The notes: a model not told the origin generated them from the letters alone. A stretch of DNA of 64,000 nt from Ficedula albicollis (GCF_000247815.1 NC_021674.1:10449626-10513625), one strand, 5' to 3'. Positions 38,721 through 53,401 are shown, counted from the first letter of the stretch. Program-made: numbers and translations.

Positions 38721-41181
38721 TATTGATGAGTCATCATTGTACTTCCAGCTCCTCAACCTGTAAGCTACAGCAGTGCTAAATATATGTGTAGAGAGAAGGT
38801 AAGTAGGCAGAAAAGAATTTAAGTTAATATGTAGTTATCTAATTTACCTTGCCTTTTGCATCATTGCCTGATTTAGACCCAGAGTATTTAGTGGAGTGCT
38901 CATTTCACTTCAGTGGTGGGCCATCATTTTAATAAGGCAAGGTCTAGGAGCCTTACCACTTCGTATTTTGCTTTATGAAGCAGAAATTTCTGCCCAGAAA
39001 ATACTTCTCAGATTTTAGATATAGCATGAATATTCTTTTCTTGGCTACTGGTTGACCCTTTGTAATCCAACCTGTACAGCATTAAACATTTGGAAGCACT
39101 TTTAAAAATAACCTAACCACAAAAAACCTTATTCTCACAATGAGTCCTCTGTCCCAGTGATCCAAAAAGCAAGGTAGTCATGTTAGTGACACTAAAGTGG
39201 TCACTTGAGTAAAGCCAAGGGGCTGTTCATGATATAAAGATGTTTTCCAAGAGCTGTTTTTGAACCCAGAGAGAAAATGGTGGGACTTTGCCTTGGGTGC
39301 TGTGCTCTGTTGATTGCTCCAAAGTCAGCTTTGAAGTGAAAGTCTTCTTCCTAGGCTGTCCTTATTCATGTCAGGCAGAGCCTTTGAGGTTCCTAATGGT
39401 ATTTTTGGAAAGGTAAATGCCATATTAGACAATCTGGCTAGTTAATAGATTCATTGGCAGAACTCCGTTTATTTGCCGTGGATTTCGTGCTGATCCAGGA
39501 ACTGCATTGTGCCTGTGTGGGAACAGCAAAGAGGATAAACCCTTGATTTCGTTGCTGAAACCTGAGCATGGGTCTGTCAGTGCAGCAGGTTGCAAACCCC
39601 AGAGGGCTGTAAGCTGCAGTTGGGGTTGGAACAATTTTGATGCTGGTAATAATCCAAACCTTAGAATTCTTATGAATAAAATGCAATTTTAGTAATGTTT
39701 TCATAAACAGCAGTAATAGTGGCATTTTAGTAAACAGTGGCACTACTTGCATCAAAATTGCACCACATTGGCTTTTAAATTTCTCCACCTGTCTGTGTGA
39801 ATAGGATTTTCAATGTCGAGGCACACAGACAGCTGCTGCTAATGTCTTTTTTTTTCTCCATGTGTAGATAGTGTTGGCAAATCTGCAGCCATCAAGGCTG
39901 ATTTCTGATGTAAAATGGTACCTGACCTACTGGCTTTGGTGCTACAAAAGGAGCAGCTTTAATTACTGATGGTCGTGTTTTAGTTTTGTACTTGTTGATG
40001 TACAAAATGTCATTTTAGAGCAGTGTAACCTCTGGTTCACTTCCACCAGCAATGGTACACTGGCTGCAATTATTTTCAAAATAATTTGTGTTCTTTGGTG
40101 ACAGCTTGCAATCCTGCCTTGTTGTCTCTCAGATAATTAGCAGGGGTCTGGTCCTGTGTCCCCAAGTCTCACTGGTACCCCACACCTTGGAGGGCTGTCC
40201 TGATGAAAGAGAAATTGTGCTTACAAATCCCACTTGATTCATTCCTGGGGCTGGTTCCTCCCTTACATATGTGGGTGTAATACCCAGAAATTCGTGGAAT
40301 CAATTTTGTCCTGTAACGCCTGGTAAGCTGGAGGGTTTACATGGAGGCAGAGTCAGGGCATGCTGCCTCCCTTCCCGGTTATGAACAAAAGGATAAGGCT
40401 GATGCACTGCCTGGTGCCGTTTTGCTGGGTTGAGTTTGGTCAGAATGATCCAGTTACCAGCCTCATGCCAGGCCTTAAAAGGGTTAAAGATGTTAATGGT
40501 GCTGTTAAAAATCCAGCTTGCCAATGAGCTATTTTGTGCAAATGGTATAAATATAAGATACACTTGTCTGGCTCATTTGCAAGCATTCTTTTTGACTTCT
40601 TTCACACAACTGGTGTTTTTGTGTTTAATTTAACAAGAAATGAGTAGTAAATGAAAGCTGCTGCCTGAAATCCCACTGTGAGCGTGTTTTGCACTTGGCT
40701 CCCCAGTGAAAAGGCAATTTGTGAAATTATGTGATAGAGTAATTAGATGAAGCCGGGGCTTCTGATTGTTGTCATGCTTATGTGGTAAAGGTTTGCTGGG
40801 GAAAAAAAAAATAAAAAACACAGATTATTACCCTGGCAAGTTGGCTCAAAGCTTCTTCATTTATTTGTAAACAGAATATTTAGTGACCGCATAGGAAGTA
40901 GCTGTAATCACCAGCTCGTAAAGAAACCACAGCAGAGCTTTTGGATTTTTACAGAGTGCTCATGTAAAATTTAAGCTGGGAGGCAGAATCCCTGTTAATG
41001 TAATTAGGATCTAATTTACCACCCTTTGCACACAGATGTAATAATGTCTAGATATTTATTCTATCTTTAAGCACATTACATATACCTCAGTGCAGCAGTT
41101 ACTGAACAGAAACAGGTGTGAGCACTTTCCGGATTCATTTTTGCACTGTAAACACACAGCGATTTAAAGGGAAATATTTAC

Positions 41182-41184
41182 AAA

Positions 41185-41215
<31 letters not shown>

Positions 41216-41673
41216 GAGGGGAAAGAATGTCTGCAAATGAGGCAGTAATGGACAGTTGCCCTTTATGTACTGATGGATTTCTCAATGGTTAAGTAAATTA
41301 AAGCAAATGCTAGAAAAATCAATAGGCTTGCAGAGTCTTGGTTGTGCCTCATAGACTTCAGGACAGAATGACAGATGTGGTGCATATGACCCATTTAAGT
41401 ATTAATGCTTGGGAAATTGCCTCTGCGTGCAAGGTTATAGGCCTAGAAATATTGTTATATTAAATTACAGACAATGATATTTTTAAGTATATATGGAATT
41501 TATACGTTTCAGTTTAGTTGCTCTTTGGCATTACATTTGTCCTGGAAGATTAGTTGCAGAGTTGTTTCTCTGAAACAGTAAATCAGGTTTAAAAAATGTT
41601 TGAACAGTGGATTGTCTTTCTAGGGCTGCTGCAGACCAGATGATAGAGTTGCACACTATGGGGGGACAGTGAT

Positions 41674-41715
<42 letters not shown>

Positions 41716-42172
41716 GGAAAGAATGTCTGCAAATGAGGCAGTAATGGACAGTTGCCCTTTATGTACTGATGGATTTCTCAATGGTTAAGTAAATTAAAGC
41801 AAATGCTAGAAAAATCAATAGGCTTGCAGAGTCTTGGTTGTGCCTCATAGACTTCAGGACAGAATGACAGATGTGGTGCATATGACCCATTTAAGTATTA
41901 ATGCTTGGGAAATTGCCTCTGCGTGCAAGGTTATAGGCCTAGAAATATTGTTATATTAAATTACAGACAATGATATTTTTAAGTATATATGGAATTTATA
42001 CGTTTCAGTTTAGTTGCTCTTTGGCATTACATTTGTCCTGGAAGATTAGTTGCAGAGTTGTTTCTCTGAAACAGTAAATCAGGTTTAAAAAATGTTTGAA
42101 CAGTGGATTGTCTTTCTAGGGCTGCTGCAGACCAGATGATAGAGTTGCACACTATGGGGGGACAGTGATGGT
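41182..42172. repeat. Tandem duplication with 496-bp period: poly-A plus 461-bp unit, twice
   Basis: An A tract (41182-41215, 22 A, one G, 11 A) is followed by unit 1 (41216-41676). A pure run of 35 A (41677-41711) is followed by unit 2 (41712-42172). Both units start GAGGGGAAAGAATGTCTGCA and end GGGGGGACAGTGATGGT, and I found no differences on reading them side by side. The junction sits at the A homopolymer. A recent slippage or unequal exchange event, or an assembly false duplication, would explain it. Confidence 0.96.
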
Positions 42173-42860
42173 GTTAAATAAGAACCACATAGCCAATGTG
42201 TTCACTAGCAAATGTAGCATGTAAGTGAGCCAAAATTAAATATCATTAAAAGGCAGCTTTTGAAACAGTGAGAGGGCTGATGCAGTAACATAGAGTCACT
42301 GTTAGGTTGGGGTATTCTGTATGACTAAACACTAGTAAGGCAACCACCAAGAGAGATCTTTCTCATCTTCCTCACCTGCTGCAATTAGAAGGGGTGAGTT
42401 TGTATGGGCAGGATGAGTAAAAACTAACCCCACACAGAAATTCTCCTGAAATGGAGATGTTGTGATTAATCCAAGCAGGCAGTCGAGCTCTAGATGAGAT
42501 AGTGTTTGCCATCTCTGATTTCTTTCCTTTCTTGCTGTACTTCCACCCAGGCAGCAGGGAAGTAGACCAAGTTAGTTGTCTCTTTGTGGCATCTCTGGCG
42601 GGAAGAGTGTGAAAATAGCTGGGACTCTGATTTTGGTGTTGCCTTGAAGGCAGAGCAGTGTGTTGGCCATGCTTGCTGTTGGTGACAGCCCAGCATACCT
42701 TGCCAGTTATCCTGATTTCACCCCAAACACCTGTTTCTGTGAAGGGAGCAGCGGATGCATTTTATATACAACTGCCATGTTTAATATTAGAAAGGAGCTT
42801 TGGACTTTGTCAGTACCCCTGCTATTCATTGCTGAAGCCATTGCATAGTTTTCCTCTCAA

Positions 42861-43065
42861 ACATTAATTTTCATGTTCCATTTATTCATTATTTTTTTTT
42901 TCTTTTTTTCGTTGTTTTTTTTGTTGAACATTAATTTTCATGTTCCATTTATTCATTAAATTTTTTTTCTTTTTTTCGTTGTTTTTTTTTTTTTGTTGTA
43001 TTTTTTTTTGTTTTGTTTTGTTTGTTTGTTTTTTGGGTTTTTTCTGTTTCTTTTGTTCCTTGATT
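42861..43065. repeat. 67-bp tandem duplication within a T-rich low-complexity tract
   Basis: ACATTAATTTTCATGTTCCA plus TTTATTCATT occurs at 42861 and 42928, each followed by a T run and CTTTTTTTCGTTG. After unit 2 the sequence continues as T runs broken by single G to about 43065. Lysine-rich minus-strand reading frames here are compositional artefacts. Confidence 0.9.
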
Positions 43066-44049
43066 ATCTCTGATATTTGATGTTTGGATACCACTGTCTC
43101 CCTTCTGGCTCTCTCTTTCCTGATTTTTCTCTTCCTTTTCCCTAAAGCATGAAAACTCACTGTGGAATAAAGCAGAACCATCTCCAGGGGGTATAGGGCT
43201 GCATTCTGCTACTGGGAGTGCCAGTGACGATGACATTGTGGAGGGGCAGATTATTACTTTTGGGCCTGCTGAGGACCTATTTGTGTATTGAGGCTGGACT
43301 GATGCTGAGGGCTGTCAGGCCAGGGCTGAGTGATGACAGACCCTTGTCATTTGCCCACATTCAGCTTCATTGCTATGGTGACAATACACGGTGATGAAAG
43401 TGGCTGCTGAGGGTTGGCCAGCATCCTCCATGGTTGCTGTAGCCGAAAGCGTCTTTGCAACAGCGTGTTTGAGCTGCTGATGGCCCTCGGTGTCAGAGCA
43501 GCGTCAAATCTCTAATGACAGAAACTCTCCACAGGTTTTTGGGTCCACAGGGATAATGCTCATGGCACCATCACCAGTCTCAGCAACTTCTTGCATCAGT
43601 GACAAAAATTGTCTTTACCCATTTTAGTCCTTTTTCTGTGCCTTGTGGTGGATTTCCCTGATTGATTTTGTCTGACATACAAGCTAGGTAAGCTGGTGCT
43701 TACCTGCAAAGCAGCACAGGGTGGCCGTGGTCCTCCTCCTGCCACATGCAAGGCAAACACATTAATCAGCATATAGGCAATGGCTGCTTTCATTAAATAT
43801 ACGTGTGAGGGGCCCTGGTGAACGGGCTCTTTTGTTCCCAACCAAACCAGAAGGGATCAAAGGTCAGCAGGAGCCCAGAAGTCATCAGTCAGGGAGGGTT
43901 TTGCTGGATCCTGGGCTTGTCAGCTCCATAGTCACCCCTGGCAACATGGGCTGCTGCCTGCTTGCCTTCCCCACTGCCTGGCACAGAAGTGGAGCATCCG
44001 GTCTCTCAGTTGCTGTAAAAAGATGCTGACATAAAGTCGACATTTGAAA

Positions 44050-44450
44050 TACAGTGTGAGCATTGCCGTGCTCCTCTTTGGTATCCAAATTATTTGAGAG
44101 TGAGATTACAAAAATGATAAATTGGATTTGTAGAGGTTTTTTTGCTGTGTTCGTCTTTAGGATGCGTTTTAAGACTGCAAATTCATTTTTGGTTTAGTGG
44201 CAAAAGGCAACCCGGAAAGAAGCAGCAGCATATTGCCAAAATGTGCTTCAATGCTTCTGTATATAAAAGTTCCCTTCTAAAAAAACTTCTGGTATGGCAT
44301 TTATTTCCTTTGAGCAGATCGATTTATTTTCCCTCCCCTCCCTGTGATGTTAAAGTACATTTGGCAGTAATCAGTTTATCCTTATTAGAAGCTGTGGTAA
44401 AAGGCAGAGTTGCTGAGTCAATTCACTCCATTTACTTCCCCTATTGAGCC
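44050..44450. promoter_or_regulatory. Weak candidate conserved intronic element
   Basis: A repeat-free stretch including AAATGATAAATTGGATTTG and ACTGCAAATTCATTTTTGG, with homeodomain- and octamer-like words. It is listed only because its texture resembles the stronger candidates. There is no direct evidence of function. Confidence 0.2.
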
Positions 44451-45925
44451 TTAATGTGTCCCAGTCCCCACCCCTTACAGTGAAAACATCATCAATTATA
44501 GGGCTGACAGGAGCCTGGGACTCAGTATAAGTTGCTCCTTGGGGTTATTCATCTTGCACCAAAAAAAAAATGGCCCTCAGCAATATTCATCACTTCCCCC
44601 TACCTAAAATGATTGAGTAAATAGTGAGGTGAATTATCAGAGGGGTAAAAAGGGGGAAAACTGAGTTTGAATATGTTGGAAACAACTTTGGGCTCATAAG
44701 GCAGGAGAAATAGAGCCATCCGCCAACATGCAAGCTCCCCACCACTGTTCAGTATTTCTGCTGAAGGAGGAGGGAGGCTCAGTTATCCTTCAGCCAGACA
44801 CCTTACTGCTTCTCATAGCCTGACCTGCAAGAGCTTTTCTATTTTGGCATCTGGGCTGGAAAAGCAGCTTCAGCACTGATGCAGCGGAGATGTGCTGGGT
44901 GCCCAACTCTCTGTCAGCTCCTTAGGGTAATACATTACAAACACTGCTCAGTTTAGTCCAGTTTGATCCCATGATATTTGTATTTGTTACAAACATCCTC
45001 AATCCCCTCCGGTGGAAAATAATTCCTAGTGGAAACCTAATTTTCAGACGTGTTTTTTTAATATGATATGGTAAAATCTTTTTATCGAAAACATCAGTAA
45101 TAGAAAAAGCATGGAATGGAATGTGCTTTGTTACCATTACCTTCCCTTCCTACAAAACAAAGCAAAAAAAAAGCCCATCCAGCCAAGCAAATCCAGACTT
45201 GAAAACCTCAAACTTTGGGTTTATTTAAATTTTCAAAGTAATCCTAAAAAAGAAAGAGGCTCTGCTTTCCTTTACCTAAAAAGTATAATGCAATCATGGT
45301 AAGGGAGGAGAAATTCCCTCAGCCGTATACCTGGTTTGTTTTTACACCCGGTGCTGTGGTTAGATGGTTGTCTAAATAAACAGAGATTAGGTGGAGGGCT
45401 TTATCTCAAAGCTGGCACTGGTTATCACACTGCTTCCTCCCACTCCCTCCCTCTGATTGTGAGTTGTATAAGAAGACTTAGCAGGCATAACTTAGAGCTG
45501 ATAACCTTTGAATGCTAGTTCAAGGAAGTTGAGCCATAGTAACAACAACAAAAAGAGAAATTATGCAAACTCTGTCACAGACTATTCAAACAACTGGCAA
45601 TTTGACCCTAATTCTGATATAAAAGAAAAAGTATTTGATAAGTTTTTTTTTACTCCTAGAGTTCTATTTGAATTTAACATGATCAATAATATTAATATTT
45701 GAGCAGCAGATTAAAAGAAAAAAAAAGATTCCAGGAATAATCTCGAGTTTATTCTTCAGATTTTCTCTCTCCTTTGGGGGTCTTACTTTAAAATTGCTTT
45801 AACAAAAGGAACCTGTAGCATTTCATTTGGCCAAATTGCTCCAGCCCTGCAGTTGAGGGTTGAATTGAACTTGATACAGCCCTGGAAGAAGACACTGTTG
45901 ACATTTGCGTTTGATAGTAAATTAG

Positions 45926-45958
45926 ATATATATATATATACACACACACGCACACACA
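45926..45958. repeat. Compound (TA)n(CA)n microsatellite
   Basis: Alternating TA changes into ACACAC with one CG interruption. It is likely polymorphic. Confidence 0.93.
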
Positions 45959-46001
45959 AGCAGGGGACACAAAGAGAGGATGCCGGGTGATAGGCAGCTT
46001 C

Positions 46002-46139
46002 TGGCTCTCCGTGAAAGTAAACGAGAAAAGTCCTCATGGTTCTGCATGGGTGTGAAATCAAAATACGCCTTGGCTCTCCGTGAAAGTAAACGAGAAAAGT
46101 CCTCGTGGTTCTGCATGGGTGTGAAATCAAAATGCGCCT
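46002..46139. repeat. Two-copy tandem duplication, 69-bp period
   Basis: Units at 46002-46070 and 46071-46139 start TGGCTCTCCGTGAAAGTAAA and end ATCAAAAT(A/G)CGCCT. They differ at two positions (CCTCATGG/CCTCGTGG and AATACG/AATGCG). Because 69 is a multiple of three, chance reading frames on both strands carry a 23-residue repeat; this is not evidence for a protein. Confidence 0.95.
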
Positions 46140-46309
46140 TTTCTAGTGTATCTTGGCATGCTGATGGGCAGCATACAACACGCAAAGAGGAGGAGACGGA
46201 TCTTTGGGGTCTTTGCAACGCGCCGTCCGTAAAACAAAACAAACCAGCAAACCACAACCAGGGACGGAAGGAGGGGGAAGGCGTCCATGCGCTACCGCAA
46301 GGCAATGTC

Positions 46310-46620
46310 ACCGCGATGTTGGGAAGCCAGCTCACAGTGAGCGGGTGAGCGCGGGCATCTCTGCCCTTGTCGTTCGGATTACCGCAGTGCCACGCGCCCA
46401 GTTACACAACGCGTAAAGGCGAGGGTTGTTTCTAGGACAGATAATTGAACATTAATACTCGTTGACATTGTCGTAGGAATGATATGTCAAGCTGACAGGG
46501 CCTATGTGCTTGCATCTGCTGATCGGCTGCAGACGAAGGGGATGTTTGGCAGATTAGACCTGGGGCCTTGCCGCTACCGAGCCAGCGGTGATACAGCCAT
46601 TAATCGTGAGCTGCCATCTT
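46310..46620. promoter_or_regulatory. Candidate conserved element, CpG-containing, with TALE sites
   Basis: The region is richer in CpG than the surrounding intron (for example CACCGCGATGTTGG, GTGAGCGCGGGC and CACAACGCGTAAAGGCG). TTGACA lies at 46462-46467 and TGACAG at 46493-46498, and GCCATTAATCGTGAGC is near 46596. This combination is unusual for the intron and could mark an enhancer or an alternative internal promoter. No TATA-like or initiator element decides between them. Confidence 0.35.
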
Positions 46621-49600
46621 GGGCTGCCTTCCCAAAAACAGTGGGTCCCTGCTTTTGGGGGTGGAGGGCATGGTTCACAAAACTACATTGACCCCCATAC
46701 ATGTATGCACACCTCTGCGTGCATAAAGGTTTATGTACACGTATAAAACATATTAAAGGAGAGCATCCTTGATGCTGCATACGCATGAGTGCCGCTGTCG
46801 TCTGAAGCAACTGTTTTCAATCTACTAACCTGGGAATAAAAGGAAGCGGAAGAGATGAGAAGTTCTTCAGAAGCATTGAGAGCATGATCAAGTTTGATGA
46901 GGTGTTTCTGATTATCTCTATCTTAGGAAGTAAATTACATAAAACTGGTAGTGGAGTTAGGTTTGTTTTTTTCCCTAGCATGTGTTTTGTCTCTCTCTTC
47001 TTCTGGATGTCAACAGACCCTTCAAGGCAAGGGTGCTGTAGATAAAGTAGTTACATTGCAATCACTCCTGTCTTCTTCCAGCCAAAATTTTGCAAATTGT
47101 GCTTTTCAATATAATTTCATTAAAAATATTCAGAGAGCTAATGTCTTTGTCACAGCATTTCTACAGCCAGACTTTGCTGCACAAGTTCAGAGGCATGAGA
47201 AACAGATGGAAAACAATTACAGAGGCCTCTGACACTGAAGTCAGTTCTACTTTCTTAATATAGGGCTAAACATCATGTTTATAATGTCTTGCATATAGTT
47301 TGGCTCTGCATAAAATGCTACAAAATAGGGCCCTTGAGAGCATCCATTATCACATTTTGGTTAACATCACAGATTTTAAAAATCCCAGTAGTACTAATGC
47401 CATGAAATAAAGCTTTCATCTGTAAAGATCTAGTTTCTCTTTGTTATTAAAATAAACTAAGCCATTAAACAAAATATATGCATATAATAGTAAAGTTCAT
47501 AATCTCCTACCATCAAAATGATAAATTCAATTTTTTTTTTTAATTGGAGCAGTCATCTTAAAAAGGTTCCTATATAGAACAAGATCAAATGTGCCTGGTT
47601 GCTCTTTCTTACTTTGTAACTTGTTAGTGGTGACATTTTTTTGGTCTTTAACTACTTTCATTTAGGTCTTTCTAAAGTAAATGGGTTTTGCTCAGAAAGG
47701 AGGGAAAAGCAGAGGGAGATTTTTGAGCTTGAATTGAAAAGATTCATTGATTTTATCTTGTCACTGTTCTTGTGAATCGTTAATGGCCATTGCATAAATG
47801 TGATGAAAGCAACACATCGTCTTGATGCTTTTGCTTCCAAATATGTGGATTATCTCTTTTTACGGTAGTTTCTGTGAAGGCATCTGCATGTGTGTGGTGC
47901 TTGATGTGCTCAGACCATAAAAGAGACCAGGCAAGAAAGGGATGCTCAGGCTGAGGATGGGGTGGGCACTGGCTGCTTAGAGCTGACTCTGCTTGGATTT
48001 TTGGAAAGCCCCTTCCAAAAAACCCCTGTCCTGGCCTCATCCATTCATCATGTAGAAGATGCCCACCGGGGGTCTCACCTTACAGAGCTGAGGACATATT
48101 CTTTGGGCAGCCTGGGCTTTTGGCCATGTCACTGCAGCTCAGTGTCAGATCTAAAGTTACACATGTAAAGCCAGGTTTGTCATTTCAGGGCTCATCCCCA
48201 AGTGTTGGCCAATACCAGCCCATGGGAAATACCTCACACCATGAATATTTCACTGAAATGCAAAGCTTGGTTCCAACAACCCTCTGTGAGGGAGGATACT
48301 GTTAGGTCTTTGGAGGCTTTTGAAATCCAAGTGAAATTAATAGAGACCTGAACTGAATTTGGGGGAAAAGAATATTTCTTATGAGGGAGTCCTCTTGGTC
48401 CAAGAAATTTTCCAAGAGGGATGAGTCACATCCTGGTCCAAGCCTTTTTAATGACATTTTTATAATTATGAGAACCAATGCATAGTGAATTTGTGAGCAA
48501 ATGCATGTTAATTTAGGGTTGAATCTGGAGATTTGGTGAATTGTGATGTGCCTTTTCCCATCTCTCAGGAGATCTAAATCACACTTTCTTTTGTGCATGT
48601 TCTTGTGCATAGAAATATCATCCTGCGAGCATGTTTATCTTTTATTTATTCTGAAATTGGTTAGCATCAGACTTGTTTCTTTGCTAAGCTGGGTACATAA
48701 TTAATTAGAGCAGTTGTTTTCTTTTGGAGACTTTTCAGTTTATCTCTCAGAGTTAAATTTTAAGGCCAGGCTGGTCAGAAATTGGATTTCTGTACAGGCC
48801 TGTACTCTGAAGCCAGCCAAAAGGATTTCACACACTAGATGGGTGTAGATAAATGAATTCTCTAGCCAGACAGCAGAATTGCTTAGTCAAGTTTGCTGAG
48901 TTAAAACTTGTCTGTATTATTCATATATGCGATTGCACTGAACTTGGGTTATTTTAGCAGAAGAGAACTCATTAGACTTAAGGAATGAAGGAGGAATTTA
49001 GGAGGTACTCTCATTTTAAAGGTAAAAATAATGGAGAGTGAACTTATGGGGAGGTGAAAGCTGGGATGGATAAAATGAGAGCTCCTGAAATAGCTGGTTG
49101 GGTGCTGGAAAGTGAAGCCCAGCTCTAGCCCAGGTAAATTGCATTTGAATTTCAACCTCAGATCTGTATGCACTCTTCTTTGGCAGATGTTGAATTGATA
49201 ATGTCTGTGTGTTAAAGAATTCTGATTGTTTCTTTTGCCACCTTAGCAGCTTATGAAAATGCAAGTAGCCCTGCCTAATGAATATTAATAAGAGTGATAG
49301 CTGGATAACACACAAGCCTGTGGCTCTTTGGAGCTTGGATGGGGTTAGTTGGAGGATTGTTGTGACTGGGAATTTACATGCTTTTTAAGAATAAACTTCC
49401 TGAAAACTTTCACATTCTCCTTTAAAAGCTGATATTTGTTCACAGTACCGTGCTCAAGTATGCATGGGGATTTTTCCCCTTTCCCTTTCTAGGTACATGT
49501 GAGATTAGTGCTACAGATGGCATGTCTATGTTTATATAAAACAAGACAGTTTATTAGATAAGAAGAGAAAGAGGCCCTGTGTCTTAAATTTACTTGTCCA

Positions 49601-51373
49601 GGGTTAATTGTATCAATAGCAATGGTTTTTTCTAAATTTTGCTTGTTTGTTTTTGCCTTTTCCCACACCCCATTCTCCCAGGCAGCTGTGGCAGTTATTT
49701 GCGGGGCAGGGAAATGACACTGATGAATTCTGCATCTCCAAATGTCCTAGGAGGCTTTAAAGCCCATTTCATGCAGTTAGTTAATTGGGCGGCTCGTTAG
49801 GCCCATTGCCGGACCTCACACGTGGCAGTCTAATAGCAGGGATAGTTGTGGCGTGGCTGGAGGATGGGAGGGCTCCAAGGGCCTGCCTCTTCAGCTGGAG
49901 CCCCACGGGCAGGCGCTGCATGGAGCTGCTTGGAGCTCCCGGTGGTGCCAAGCGGTGTTGGGGCTCAGTGGTGACACTGCCAGCATCCCTCTGTTTTCGC
50001 CAGCGCTGTTCTCCGGCTCTGCTGGAGCAATCCTCCCCAGACCTTTGTTTGCTCACTTGTAAAAATACCTACTACCAACCTTTCTGTCTGTGTCATAGGT
50101 CGCATTTGATCTGCTCTTCTTCCCAAAACTGATAATTATGCAAAAAACCAAGGTGCCCTTTTTAATAGCTTCCTGCTCTTTGTGAGCTGCAGGGTCAGAC
50201 TTGAAAAAGAGGGTTAGAGTGGGTCAGAACTCAAAAGGCAAATAGAATCAGAAAGATATTTATTTATTTATTTATTACTAAAAGAAACTCACAATCTGGT
50301 CTTGATAGTAAGGACTGCTGTGATGTTGCATGGGGTGGAGCTCTTTTTCAGAGTGGTGGTTTGGGGCTGGGATACTCTTGGAGGTTTCTAGAAGGCTCCA
50401 TGAGGGGATTTTTATGAAGATTCCGCTATTAAGATGCCTCTGCATTATCCTTTCTGCCAAATACGTAAAAGGACTTACTGTGCATTCACTTTACAAGTAA
50501 ACTTGCTCTTTCTAAAGCTTGACGGAAGCCCCCAGCTTCAAAACAGAAACACATGTATGCAGTGCATTTCTCCTTTTGCAAAAGGCTTTTCTTTCCCTTC
50601 TCTTGTCATGACAAAAAAGCTTAATTTTTTTTTTTTAGCCAATATAAGGGGAGAGGGAAGAGGGGGAGAGTCATTAAAATGCAGTTTTTTTCAATTACGT
50701 CCCATTATTTGTCATCTTTATTGCTTTTCTATAGTTTTCATTGCACCTCTAATAGCACGCCTGGTCAGAAAAGGTGAGCTGGAATGTGAACGCACTTGGC
50801 TGTGCTGCCGTCAGTGCCTACGAGCTGTGCTCAAATCCCAGTCCCTGTAGATTTTACTGTCCCTGCAGACTGCTGGCAGCCTGCTTCCAGCTGTGGCAGG
50901 CATGATGCAGTGAATTGCTTTTCAATGTTCTTTACTCAAATAGGCAGTAATTACAAGCTTAAAGAGGTTTAGTGGTCCAGTAAACTACATAATCACCCCT
51001 GAATTAGCCTGGGCTCATCAGTTGCAGTCCAGCAACCTCAAGACTGCTGTTTGTATGCAGGCTTTATCACGTAGCAACCTGAGCAGCAGGTGTGGAACAG
51101 CAAGAATCCCCCATAAACACAACTGTCTACTGGGGACAATGATCTCTAATGAGATGAGGCTACAGCATCACTGTAATTTAAGTGGGAAAATTAACGCCAG
51201 AGAATGTGCACTACTTCCAAGAGTCTCTGCTTCTTCAGAGAACAGCGGTGTTTTCCTGGCTTCTTTTTTTTTCTTTTCTGTCCTTTCATTTTTTTCTTCC
51301 CAGATCTTTAAATGCATCTTCCTTTCTTTTATTTTATTTTATTTTTTTCTTTTCTTTTTTTTTTTTTTTTTTT

Positions 51374-52034
<661 letters not shown>

Positions 52035-53376
52035 TTTTTTTTTTTTTTTTTTTTTTCTTTTCTTTTTTTTTTTTTTTTTCCCCCATGAAGAACACATTGT
52101 GGTTTTGCTTATAAGTTGAGTGGTCTTTATTCTTCTACAAGGATATGTTGTGAATATTTAATGGTGGACAGGGCATCTGTTCAAGGACTTTCCATGCCAA
52201 CAAAGCAGCATTGCAAAATAGCAGCTTTATATTTTCATTTCCTTCCTCGGTGGTAGTTTTCTTTTTTGTTTGTTTTGTTTTCAAGTAGAAAATGTAAAAT
52301 AGAATGTAACCCTCCTCATCTTGGTGTTGAACCATTGGCACCTCAATGTGTTGGTTTCCTTGAACTCTCTTTGTATGATGGCCTGGTCCCTCCATGAAAA
52401 AGGAGTTCAAGCTCCTGGCAAGAGGCTTCCCAGTTTGTTTGGTGTCTGCTCTTTAAGGGTGCTGCCACCTTGGGAAATCTGCTTAAAGCTCCTGCTCCAT
52501 CCAAAAGCCTGAGGTTCATATTAGAGATCTGGCTGAATACAGCAACACTCCATCAACCTGATTACACAGGTGTGTAGAGTAGGGGATGAAGGCAAAAGGG
52601 AGTGTTTTTATCCCTCATTTACAGGAGGAGCTCTTGAAGACAGCCTGAGAAAAAAGGGAGAAGCACAAATAAAAGCTTTCGGCTTAACTCTATGGGATTA
52701 CAACTGCTGGTACTGGCATTTCCCAGAGATTGTAGAGTTATTTCCGAGCCCACCTGTTTAGAAAGTCATTTGAGGTAGATAAGGACAGTGACTTATTGCT
52801 GAGAAAAGGCTTCTGGTTAGGAGATATTTACCTGGGCTAATCTGTCTTAGGCTGGCTCTAAAAACAACAGCAGAGCTTTTATGGAGTTATCAGGTAGTCG
52901 GGATTTCCTTTGGCGTGCTGGTGATATTTTTTCTTCCTTCCCAAAAGCTGCTCACCTAGGGAAGGCTGGGGTTTGCCTTCCTGCCTTTTCACAGCTGCCT
53001 GATAAAGATGTTGGCTTAACTGAAAAGCTGGGTTTCAAGGCTGTGAATTTTAGCTCTAAGGTGGTTGCCGTCAGATGATGCATTTCCTTAGTTCCTTTGG
53101 TGTCAGTTGGCTGTAGTGTTTCATAGCTTTGGCTGTGTGCTGCACTGAGGAGAATTTTGCTAATCATTTGGATGCATTTTTTCTTGTAATTTCCCTCTCC
53201 TTTGTTAGTTTTAGGCTGAGAAAGAAAAACAATAAATAATAACAATAGTAAAGAAAAATGGCAGGAGATGCAAAAGCGCATCACCCACATCACATTAGCA
53301 CAAATAGTCTTGATCCTAGAGTAAAAAATCCCTTCTTCAGTGCATTAAGTGAAGTTAATATGTGTGTGTAAGCCGC

Positions 53377-53401
53377 GTGTGTGTGTGTGTGTGTGTGTGT
53401 G
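53377..53401. repeat. (GT)n microsatellite
   Basis: About twelve uninterrupted GT units, preceded 25 bp upstream by a shorter TGTGTGTG run. Confidence 0.95.

Noticed and set aside
45980..46348. 122-codon frame with a 23-residue tandem repeat
   Set aside because: The repeat follows from the 69-bp DNA duplication being divisible by three. The opposite strand is equally open, so there is no evidence of selection on protein.
50434..50850. 138-codon plus-strand frame
   Set aside because: It has no recognised motif, mixed low-complexity Phe content and intronic context. It is treated as chance.
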